Assembly: GCA_032173965.1 (NCBI GenBank)
Contig: CM063288.1
Coordinates: 19,131,501-19,195,500, forward strand
Reading direction: 5' to 3'
DNA: 64,000 nt
Source: Sitta carolinensis
Lineage: Eukaryota; Chordata; Aves; Passeriformes; Sittidae
Shown: positions 28,401 through 40,400 of the stretch, piece by piece
How the letters are laid out: each line of letters starts with the position of its first letter
Numbering within the stretch: position 1 is the first letter of the stretch
The notes under the pieces: generated by a model
Seen by the model: only the letters and a program-made list of their open reading frames with translations
What the model was told of the DNA's origin: nothing
Databases searched by the model: none
Translations under genes and position numbers: made by a program

Positions 28401-31400
28401 GACTTTTTGCCCCATTAGGACTGCTATGTGCTAATATATTTTCATTTGGAAGGAAAATTAAGAACAGTGCCACAGTATGTGCAGGTGAAGGAGGTAAAGA
28501 GCTAGGCTGCAGTATGGCCATAGGGCAATACTAGTAGCTGACTTCTAATCCCATAGAGTAAGGTAGGTGCTTTGCTGGTTTTGTTATAGTGAAATGGTCA
28601 CCATGTGTGAGTTTGTAGTTACTGAAATTACTGAGATGCTATACCCTTGTTTTCCTTTAGAACACTCAGAAAGGGAAACAGACTTTAATTGTCTTTTTGT
28701 TTTGTTTGCTTGAAGAAAATGGATTTAATGGCTTGATATGACTGCTGAATGTATTTTATTGTGCTTCTGGGGGCCAGATAATCCGCTTGAGCAAAGTTGG
28801 GCGTGTACTAAACTGGCATATGAGTCTCTGCTTTTAGTCTTTTTATCTTTTCTCCCTTCCCTGCCCTCCTACCCTTCCTGTTTTGTGTTGGAGATACTTG
28901 GCAGTGCCTACTGGGGAGTAGGAAATAGGATCTTGTAGCACCTGATAGAATTAAACTTAACTGATAGGCTGATATTATGACCTGTCCCTCTTCAGTTAGT
29001 GAGACTGCTCAAGGTGCAGGTTTTTCTATGGATTCCAGGTGTACATTGCAGGGAAGGCACGTGCTGGTCCTTAAAAACAGAATGTGGCACCTGCTACATT
29101 CCCAAAGAGAGCTGTGGGAGCACTGTGCAATTACGCTTCTCCGTACTAAAGAGCCAGTGCAGTCAGGGGTGCAGCTGCTGCTTTTCCAGAGCTGCCCCTG
29201 TGTTAGTTGGAGCTTAGGACACTTTGCATAGGGCCTTCCCACCTGACCCAGGTACCTTCAGTTCCTTTGCAAACTGGGTGCTGCCCCTCTAAAGGCACAG
29301 TTTTGGTTTCTCTCTTGTGGGCCACTTAGCTGAAGACTACCAGAGGACTGGCCCACAAGAGCTGTCAGAAAGCCAAATTCCACCTCCCAACACACTTGGT
29401 GAGCAGGCTGCCTGAAGGAACTGCTCCTTTTAACTGCCTGGATCTCTCTCCTTTCTGACAGCTCTGCATGAGAGCCATGAGTTCAGCTGGGAGCTCTGCC
29501 ACAAATTTTACATCTGGTGCATAGAGAAGCTTCCCAGTTAAGTGTTGCCTGTGATCTTTTCTTAAGGGTTTTTATATCACTTTCTCAAAGCTGTGCAGGT
29601 AGTTCGGCAAATGCCAACAAGACCTATTTTTGACTGACTCGTTGCCTTGCTGAGAAGAGTCTCATCTCTGCAGGTCCTGTTCTCTCATTAATCAGTCTGG
29701 AAGTCCAGTCCATGCAGGCAGGTTGTTCCCTCTGCTTTGTCTGCCCAGTGGCAAGTATCTGGGATTGTGATGTTACTTCTGGGAGCCTTACCGCTCACAG
29801 ATTTTTGAATAGTAACAGTTACTTTCTGGCAAAATAACTGAGACTTACTGATCTGGAGACCAGCTAGCCTGCATCATTTGAGAGGCTGTGGATTAGAACC
29901 AATTAGGAGGAAATGCACCAGCTCATTTGAAGACTTCTCTGACTCTGTTACAGTGTGAAGACAAAGCACCTTGATTAAAAACAAAAAAATAAAAGCCTGG
30001 ATCTGGGATTCTCAGTTGTCCTTGACAGATGGCTGTTGTCCTAGTGCACTGGAAATGTGTTTAGCCTTCCTTTGTAGCTATTTTATCTCTTCTGAATGGT
30101 GCATTATTTGGCACTTGGTTATTCATATTGTTATAATCATATGTTACTTGGTGCATAAAGTGGGGTGGAATTTGATATGCATGTACTAATGCCTTTTCAA
30201 AGTAACTTCAATTGCAAATGTTTGCTTTATTAGATTAAATTACTGTGATACAATAATTATTTTATGCAGTCTAAATGAAATACATAGCAGGGCGTATAGT
30301 GCACTTATATAGTAGATTTTTTTATAACGTAAACATAATGCTGGATTTAAGAAACACCCATCCATTTTTGTATATAAGTACAGAATATCAGTGTTTGCTT
30401 CATTGTTTTTTTTTTTGTTTGTTTGTTTGTTTGTTTTTGTGTCTTTTCCTTGGTTCTGCTGCTCTAGGATTTTGGAATCATGTTTACGCATCACATTGTA
30501 ACAGTCACCCTGATTACCTTCTCATATGTAACCAATTTGACACGAGTGGGAACCTTGATCTTATGTCTCCATGATGCGGCTGATATTGTCCTAGAGGTGA
30601 GATAATTCGTATGTCATCCTGTCAGTAGGTAGAATCTTTTTGCTATGCAGAAGAAGTGTTTCCTAAACCAGTTCAAGGTGGTAATGGTGATTAATGTAGT
30701 GTATTTCCTTGCTTAAATATCTTGTGCTTGTAGCAGCACGTTTCTGATTTCCTACTGGTTTATCCCTCAATATGTTGCTCTTCAGAGCAGAGACTGATAA
30801 TGCATTGCATGCCAGGGAGGGTTGCATGCAGATTTTAAATATAACATGATAAAATCAAAAGCTAAAGTTGCAAAATCTGGAATGTGGTGAAAGTGGGTCA
30901 CCTGATTCTTAACCTCTGTGACATGGTGTGTGGAGCAATAACCCTGTCTCCAAAAGAATCAAGGTGTCACGGTGTGTTTCTGCTCTGCTTTGCTGGGCAG
31001 AGGGCATTGGACAGTTTAGTGGCTTATTTGGGCGTGAACTGACCTCTGATTTTCCAGGTTCATGCCTGGATGAGTACCAGTACCAGAATTAAACAGTTGT
31101 ATTTGGAGAAGAAGGGATGATTGAAATTCTTTTAAGACAGTCTGTAACTTCCATAGTGACAACTTAGAGATGTTGTCATCCTTTACCTGCATCAGTTACT
31201 AGACAGCTCTGGGTCGTGTTGGAATTTGGCTGTCTCTGAACTCTCCTCCAAAGTTAATAACTATTTGGTCTGAAATTATATTTTATTCGAGTACCTGCAA
31301 AGTTACCTGTTATGCAAGAATATAGATTCACTGTGTGAGTCACCTATTTCAAAATCAAGATCCTGGCATTCTGATTCAGTAGTGCTGTAAATACGGTTTT

Positions 31401-34400
31401 ATTTTTTAATCTTTTTTAATCTAGAAGGCACATCACTTCCTGAGATGGAAAGCAAAAGAGAATGTGGATTTTTCATGACAAAAATAGTCACATCTTTGCA
31501 AGTTTATTTTTTCTGTTTTAGCAATGTGTATAGCTAGCTGTGACTTCACCTAAACTTTCTTCATTCCTCTTTTCTCACCACCAGAAAGAAGTACTTAAAG
31601 ATGTTTATTCTAGATTAGATCAGTGTCTGTGGAACTATAAAAACACTGGACAGCAGCTGTACTAGGCTAGCTAAAACTTCACCTCTGTTCATTCACTAAG
31701 ACAAAGAAGAATTGCTGGTATTCTCACTGGAGCTGTAAACATTGACCAGATATGCTTCCTCCTTAGGCACATACTTAAGTGGTCTGTCTAGTTAATTCTT
31801 TCAGTCTGTTTTGACTGGAAATTCTGCTAGGGCAGTTGGTCACAACATAGATGCCATATGAGAGGAGGTGGACTGATATTACTGAGGGGAAAGTCAATGC
31901 AGAGGAAGAAAACTATCAAACTGCAAAAGAAGTTGGTTAAATATCTTGTCATGATGGGCCAGTTGTGCACCTGACCTGTGTTACCTATTACATATTTGTA
32001 AAAATGAAAATCTATTTCTGGAGGCCGCTAGACTCTTTCCATCTACCATTTCATAATGAAACACATCTACTGGAAGGCTGGAGAGCATAATATTTTGTTA
32101 CTCATTGCAAAATGTAGTGTGCATTGGTGAGAATAGTGGAGATGAGATTTTTTTTCCGCAGGTCTTAAGGTATCTGGAAGTATGAAAGAACCATAGTAGG
32201 ATTTTCAAGAATATGTAGTGCTGTGTTACTCAGTTGTAGTCATGGTTTTTAAACTCAGTAAATTGTGTTCTGTTGTCTTAGGTGGCCAGATTCCATTCAT
32301 CCAACAACAACATACTCCTTCCCTTTTTTTGGTAGTCTTTATAATTTGTAGAATTATTACAATTTTTTATTTAAGAACCGGTGTCCCAATAGCTGTACTG
32401 TTTCTGAGAAATTATGATACTGCTACAAGTTGCTATAGTAATATCAGCTTCATGCACTATGAAACCAGTTTTTTAGACTGCCACCGTGGAAATACATCTA
32501 GAATTCCTGGACTGAATTTTCCATCATCTGAAAAGCAAGGAAGTTAGTAATGCTTCTGCTTTGTATGTTGGCACCAAAGTATTCTCTTGTCCTTCAAACG
32601 AGGCTGTGAGTACGAACTGCTAGGAAATTCAATTGTGTCCTCTACAAAATAGGGCTGATTCAGAGGGTTACGTTTTCTTCACAGCACTGGTGGCTTTCCT
32701 AGTGTTGTGGGAGCTTCCTAACTTGGTTTCTTTAGTGAGGAATATTTTTTAAGTTCAGGTTTTTAGTGGGAGCATTGCAGAAATTGGGTAACATTCAAAA
32801 GTGCAGGTTTGGTTTTGGCATCCAGATTATCTCTTTCTCTGGTTTGAAATATGCATTCAGAATCGTATTCTGTGTGCGTAGTTGAGGTAATTTGGTCCCT
32901 CTTAGCCCTCTGGAAAGCCTGCACAAGTATTTTCTGGGATACTGGAAGCTGGATGCAGGTCCCATCAGAAAGGAGCTTTGAAAGGGTTCCCACTGGTTTA
33001 AGTGGACACAGAAGGGTTCCTAGTGACTTAAATGGACTCTCCAGATACATTTGACAGAAAGCATGAATAAAGACTGCCCTATCTCAAAGCAGATGTTATT
33101 TTAAAATAATTAACTGCTTGCACACCTTAACACTGTGGAAGCAGCACACACATCATAAAACAAGCTTCCTTCCCTATATGCCATTTTCTTAAGGGAAAAA
33201 AGGGTAAAGAAACATTTAGGAAGATCAGTGTTTTAATGAGCAGTTTCAGAGAAGAGTAGTGAATTAGTGAGCCCTTCACTGGGCAAGAGTCAGAAGACTG
33301 CATCAAGACAAGTGACAAAAGCCTGTAAATATAAGGCAACAAGTTAGAAAGCAGAAGCTGAGAAGAGCCTTGGAAAAAGACTTGAAGGGGAGAGGTATAA
33401 TCTTTGAGGTGTAAACTATTCTGTATAGGCAGAAAAGGAAGAAGAGGAGCTTTAGAAAATTGTAGTATATGGGGTGTACTGGAAGAATTGAGACAAAGTT
33501 TATATATAGCAACTACTAGAAGGTCAGAGAGCATGGGGCACATGGAAGGTGGATGGATGCTGAAAATTCCAGTGGAGTATACTGGAAAAATGAGATAAGC
33601 AGGTTGAAAGGTTGGGGACAAAGACACCATAAACACACCAGGGTTCAATAAGAGGTTTAGAAGAGTTTTGCAAATCTGAAATTGTAGAATCTCAAAAATG
33701 AAATTAAGTGGGAAATAAAGAAATTAAATACTGTAGTTTTATACAGTCTGGCTTGGTGGGGTTTTTTTTTCCAAAGAAGATATTTTCCAGCTGCTTGGTG
33801 GCAAGGAGTCCCAAGATCACTGTGAGGTGGCCCAGTGAAAATGTTAGCAATATCATAAAAATATGATTTCTTCTTTTTCTTACAGCTTATACACAGTACA
33901 AAAGAACTCAGTCCTCACGGAAGTAAAGAGACATCTTTTTCTTTTGCAGGCTGCCAAAATGGCAAACTATTGCAAGTGTCAAAAACTGAGTGACCTTCTG
34001 TTCCTTACATTTGCTGTTGTCTTCATTGTCAGTAGGCTTGGCATATATCCCTTATGGTGAGTAAGGACATTGTTTTCCTCAAATGCTAGGCACCAAACAA
34101 GCTTGGAAATAACTATGTTATAATTGAACACAATTCATTGCCATTAATCTGTTTCCCAAAGCACCAGGGAGAGTTTCAGACAAAACCAGATGCTGAAATA
34201 GCCTATTTGCTATAGTGCCATTGTGTTTACTGTGTGCTATATGAGAAACATCTGGGACTTCTGCTGGTTTTAAGGTAGAAGTGAGTTGGAGACAGCATAG
34301 CTTCAGACTAGCAGGTGGCTGGCTGTGTTGGCAAGGAATGAGAGGAAAATGAAAATATTAGTCACCAAAAATCCTGACCGGTAGCTATGCTCGAAGCTAA

Positions 34401-37400
34401 GATATTCTCCATAGCTTGCAGTGCACACTTCATGGACACTTTCAGCTTAAAGAAAAACATGGTGGAATAAGTAAAGTCTGACCTGCTGAAATTGGTATAA
34501 GGATGTTATTGCCATGCAGGTTGCAATACTGCAGGCTACTCCTTTTCTACCTCTCCTTTGAATTTGGGTTCCTGGGGCAGCCGTGGAACACATATGTCTA
34601 GAAGGAAGTTACACAGCTCTTAGTGTAATCTCATGTCTTCCCAGACAGCTGCTTGCATGTGCTCACATTCTCTTGTAGGTACACAGACATGCATGCACAC
34701 AGACTGAACATTGATGTTCCGATTCTTTAGCTAGGATCTTCTGCATTCAGAGGGCTAATGGCTAGTTAGAAAACACATGGATGTACTTCATTGTAAAAAC
34801 GCATTGAAGTTTTTCTACAGCCTGTGCACTATATATGAGGAGGGCTGAGAGAAGCCTTGGCTCTTTTCTTTTCTCGATCCTTTCTTTTTATAAACAGAAC
34901 TAGCACAGATATCTGTATTTCTAGGAAAGTAAGAGAGGTCTTTCATTGCATCAGAAGATAGCAATGACAGTTTTGTTTTTGAGAAGCACCAAGAATGCAA
35001 AAAATTTTACCCTTTGCAGAGTTTGTTTAGATGACCACCGAGCTTCTTATTCGGATATATAGAGGATTTATAGATGCCAATGTCAACCTCCCTGCTACAT
35101 TTTCCTTTCCAGGCCTCTCTAATGATGTCTCTTTAAGGTTCTGTTAATGCAAAAAGGGTAAGATCAAGATGCCCTTAGTGAGCTGTCATCAGCTCTGCTT
35201 AACCCTACAACATAGAAGTCTCATTTGGCATTTGATGACTCCAAAGATTTTGTTATAATGCCTGGTTCCTACTGTGCTGCGAGTTGCTTAACAAACATGA
35301 TAAAACATAAAAATGGATAGATACACAAACTGCTTGTTTAGAAACACTTGTTATTTTCTTTAAGGAGCAATTTTTTTTTCTTAAACAGTTTTGTTTCCCT
35401 TCCTTAGTTCTTTCTTGAAGCCAACTGAGCAATTCACTGAATTTCTTTAAATAAATAAGCTAGTTTTCCTACTTCTGTGATCTCAGGTAGGAAAAATGGT
35501 GGCATTTCTGCTCAGGATTTTGCCTGTCCCTTGCTTTCTGTTTTATATCGAGGACTGGAGAGAGGACCCAACTTCACCAATGCATTTCTGCCACTGGAGA
35601 CTGCAGTACATGACTGTCCTTAAGGGAAGGCTCAGTCAGATGAGGACTGGAAGGATTTGCAAAGGGGAAATCATACTTGGCCAACCCGATAATCTTCTGT
35701 AATGAAATTACTGACTTGTTATTACATAATTACTGGATGATTAGGCAGAGTGCACCCTCAGTAAGTTTACTCATATTCCAACCTGTGAGGAATGGCTGAT
35801 ACACCACAGGGTTGTGCTGCCATCCAAAGGGAGGGAACCTCAACAGGCTGGACATACAGCCAACAGGAACCTCAGAAGGTCAGCAAAAGCAGTGCAGAGC
35901 CCTGCACCAATATTTTCTGGGTGCTGATCAACAGGAAAGCAGCCTTGCACCAGAGGAACGGGGGGTTCCAGTGAACACCAAGGTGAACATGAGCCAGCTC
36001 TGTGCCCTTGTGGTAATGAAAGCTGGTGGTACCCTGGGCTGCATTAGGAGGGGTGTGGGCAGCAGGCTCAGACAGGTGACCCTTCCTTTCTACCAGCCCT
36101 GGTGAGGCCACATGTAGAGCACTGGGTCCAGTTCTGGCCTCCCCAGCATCAGAAAGGCACAAACCTACTGGAAACAGTCCAGCAAATAGTCACCAAGATT
36201 GATTAGGGGACTGAAGCACCTTTTCACATGAGGAAAAGCTGAGACAGGTGGGACTTTTTAGCAAAGAAAAGAGAACGCTCAGAAAGCGTATTATCAGTAT
36301 AGAAATAAGTGAAGGGAGAGTGTAAAGAAAACTAAGCCAGGGATTGTCAATTGACAGGAATGCAGTGTGCTGTGTACTCCCTGTCACAACCAGAGTGGTT
36401 ACCCCAGTGATCCCTCTCCCTTGGCATGGTTTAACCCCATCTTCCAACAAAGCCCCCGCAAAGCTGCTCACTCACTTCGCACCAGCGAGATGGGAGAGAG
36501 AATCAGGAGGGTAGAAGTGACAGAACTCATGACCTGAGATGAAAACAGTTCAGTAGGTTAAGGCAAGAGCTGTGCACACAAGCAAAGCCAAACAAGGCTT
36601 TCATCCACCAGTTCCAGTGGGCTGGCAGGTGTTCAGCTGTCTCCAGGACAGCAGAGCTCTGTGTAATGGTGACCTGGGAAATGCAAACACTGATGCTTTA
36701 ATTGTATCCCCTTCCTCCTCCTTCCCCCAGGTTTTATATGCTGAGCATGACACCATATGGTGTGGAGTATCCCTGTGGGCAGCTGTCCCAACTGTGTCCC
36801 TTTCTAACTCCTTGTGCACCTCCATTCTCCTCACAGAGGGCTGTTTGAGGAGCAGGAAATGTTTTTGCTCTGTGTGAGCAGTGCTCAGCAGTAACAGAAA
36901 CATGCTGGGATTACCAATACTGTTTCCAGCACAAATCCAGAATATAGCCTTGTACTGCCTACCATGAAGAAAACTAAGTCTATGCCAGCCCAAACTATCA
37001 TATCCCTTAATTAATAAAAAATACATTTATTTATTTGAATATGCAAATAGTTTAGTGTGGTACATATGATCTTTGCTTTTTTAAGACCATTTTATTTCCA
37101 GACCAAAGCCTTGATATATGTACTCCTAATGGCTATCCTTAGATACAGCCAGAGTCTGTTTCATTGTTCTCAGTTGTACTGTAGGCAATGCATGTGGGAG
37201 TCAGAGTTAGCAGGGATGAACCATGGGATACATGAGCCTGTGTCTCCTAAATCCTTTTCCTCTATGAAACAGCAATTCTAAATCTTCAGCCCTATTAGTT
37301 TGCATGTCAGCAAAGATGACTCACTGAAGTGGCAGCAGGCCAGGAAGTACAGTTTTGTTCTCCTTTGCTGAAAATTCAAAATAGCAAAATTTGGTGCCTG

Positions 37401-40400
37401 ATTAATATCACATAAATTTGCAAATTTTTCTTGCATAAAGGCTGAGAGGTATAAAATCACTGTGCATGTAATGTAAAAGCAAGGCTGTAATTTATAAGAA
37501 AACTTCCCCCATGCGGGAAGGTGAATACCCGATACAGACTTCCAGAGACGTCACTTCCGAAGCACTGGTGTGCTGTTGTGCTGCTGCTTTGTGCAAGTGC
37601 CATTTAATTTTGCATAAAGGTGCTAATAAAGAATTCAGAATGTATCCAATGCTGTTGTTTGAAGGGTGTTTAACAGCAGGGCTAAGACAAAAGAAACTGG
37701 CAATTAGGTATATATTTAGCAGTCTTTCTGCAGGCATCTGGAGTTCATTTCAGCAATAATTCAAAAACCCCAGGACTCTTTCTGCCTCCTGCTGCTAAGG
37801 GAATGTAGGAGTAAAGCTGCTATTTTCACTGACATTTTGCTTGTGAAATTCTCCCACTTGCACATAATCACTGTTCTAGCAAATTACAACATAGAACACA
37901 ACTCTCCATGAGTCAGGGGGAACATGCCGCCTTCTCAGGTGATACAGGATTGTCAGGAGAATGAAAGCAATCTCAACCAAAAGATTAATATAAATTATGC
38001 AAGCCATTGGCTAGTGTAATCAGGCTGGGTAAAGCAGTTACTTCAAGCTCACAGGGAAGCTGGGCTTATATTTATTTACCAGGTTAAGGCACCAAGACAA
38101 TTAAATTCAGACTTTCAAATTGCTCTCACTGGTTACTAGCATGCATTTTTCCTGAGTTTTCACTTAATTTTGATTACTTTTGTAATGAGTTCTATTGTCG
38201 GAGAAGTAAAAACCTGTGTTTCAGGGAAGTGTTGCTGACAAGTACTGCTGTCAAAAGGTGAGGACACAAGTAAACAGCCTTGGCATTTATGTGACCTGTG
38301 AGGTCTCAGTGTGCACATATTACATACATGCACTGAGAAATGTAAAATAGTGCCTTAACAGTTTGGATTTAAATGAAAGCCTGATTGAAGCAGATAATGA
38401 AGAGCAGAGGTGATGTTCCGCGTATGTTGTCCCCCAAGTTCTCATCTAGGCAAATTTGGTATAATCCAAGTAGTCCGTATTAGGCCCATTTGTTCCTGAT
38501 CTCTTTGTATACTATCAGTGTCCTGAGTATTGTATCACATTAAAAGCTGTGAGGATGGACAGTCAACTACTTTGATTAGTTGGTATAGTCTTGTTTGATG
38601 CCAGTAGGTGCATCTTAGTTGTGTCTTCTGTTTATAAGTCTGTTTGTAAATATTCTGGGGAAAAAAAATGGAAAAAATAATTATCACTGTTAAAATTCAA
38701 AGCTGTTTCAGGCATATGTCTCATCATCAATTGCAGTGTATGGCTGCTAAATGAGATTTCGGTGTCCATGTACCTTATGTAAGTATGGGTCAGCCTGTCC
38801 TCAGAAGAACAACTTTGTTCCTTGCTATTCTTTCATTTTTAAAACTTGTTCATGACTGTACACAGACTGGCTCATGGCTGGTATCTCTTTGCTGTTATGT
38901 AGCAGTATCTGTATGAACCAGACAAGCCTGGTGTGATCCTTCATGAGTTACAATTAACTTCTGCTCACCATGGTGAGCTGTAATGAACCGTAGTTACTTA
39001 TTAGCAGACTTGCAGTCATCTCTGCATGGCTGGCAGAATAGCTCCTCCCGAGTTCCACCATTGGCTGAACACTGTGTGGGGCATGCACACGCTGTGCTTC
39101 CAAATAGTGATACAGTATTCCCAGTTTGCACTGTTCTCTTGCATTTATTCTGGAATTGGCTTCCTTCTGAGCAAATAGGGCAGTGCAGAACCCCCATAAG
39201 AAGAAGCTGCTACAGATTTGCTGACCCTCTCTTTTTCCTAGTTTTGTTCTTCAGCTGATACTGACTGGGTTTGTACAACTCTAACAAGCAGAGCAGTTGA
39301 ATTATCTTTCATGCTGGTTTTCTTTCCTGCCATGTTTTCTCATGATTGGCCCTTGGAGTATGTCTTTTGTGTGGGAAGGCAGCATGGGGACCCCAGCAGA
39401 GTCACCCTACTTCACTCCTCTGGACGTAATGGTAAAACAGAAAAAAAAAACCTTAAAAATACTCTACAGTGCCAAAGCAATATGTAGGCAGCAGTTAAAG
39501 CAAGAGTCCTGGTCAGTTACTTCACATAGTAAGAATCCAGGTAGCCAGCTGAATCCCCCCTGCCCAGACCTTGTCTGCACTCTGAATGAACACAATTGTA
39601 TTACAATGGTATTAGTAACTCTGGTTGGATTGTAAACCTTTCTAGCCTAGCGAGTATAATAAAATAACATTTTTATTAAGATAATTTTTTCTGAAGTTGT
39701 CTCAAGCTCGTTTTGCTCAGAATATTGTCAAAACCAGAGCACAATCATAAGTTACTTGTGGGTGGCAGATACTGAAAGAATAAGTTATGATTTTTGATAC
39801 TTGATTCCTGATGCTATTCATACTGTCATTGAGTGGCTGCTGTAGAACTAGCAAAAATTATCTGATGTGCTTGCATTTCAGTCTGTTTCAGTCTGTTTGT
39901 AGTTTCAGCAGGCAACTTATAATCAATCAGTTTATCAAGGACATTTAATACAAGGTTTTGGCAAACTAACAATAGTATATTCGAAGAGCTCATAGACTTC
40001 AATTTACGGATTCAAAAGATTTAATTAACTAAGTCTCTATAAATTTACTCACAACTCTTGTCTTAGCTCTTTAGCAGAGCGTATATAATGTCATCCCATC
40101 TGCTAATGACAAAACATTATCAGATGTTATTCTTTCTTATGCCTAGTTATTTTACTTCCTCAAATTTTTTACAGCATCTGTGAAGTCAGGCCTCTGGAGT
40201 TTTACAAGAGGCAAAGATGAAATCTTTGGAGTACCAGGTTAATACTGATCCAGCTATTTACAGAGAAGCTATAAGAAATGGAAAGGTTAGAGGTGTCATT
40301 CACCATTATGGGCTTGCAATGTAAATAACAAGAAGTGGCATTTGCTCAGTGTTGCCGTTTTAAAAATTTTCATGTGATCACAGCAGGAAAAAATTATGTG

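Larger units (their letters stand above)
24345..30467 (+). other. CERS6 intron, 6.1 kb
   Basis: It contains the inverted-repeat group at 29312-29465 and the GTTT microsatellite just before the 3' splice site. The 28.97-29.5 kb stretch is more GC-rich than its surroundings. No gene was recognised. Confidence 0.8.

Noticed and set aside
33127..33648. Longest ORF in the window (173 codons, minus strand).
   Set aside because: It lies in a CERS6 intron with a purine-rich plus strand, which lacks the TTA, CTA and TCA that would give minus-strand stops. No family resemblance or splice context.
35792..36162. Overlapping ORFs on both strands at 35.8-36.2 kb.
   Set aside because: They are translations of the CR1 fragment and do not match a functional CR1 reading frame along their length.
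36572..37026. ORFs of 101 codons (+) and 141 codons (-).
   Set aside because: They lie within the ERV LTR, which is non-coding; no viral protein resemblance.
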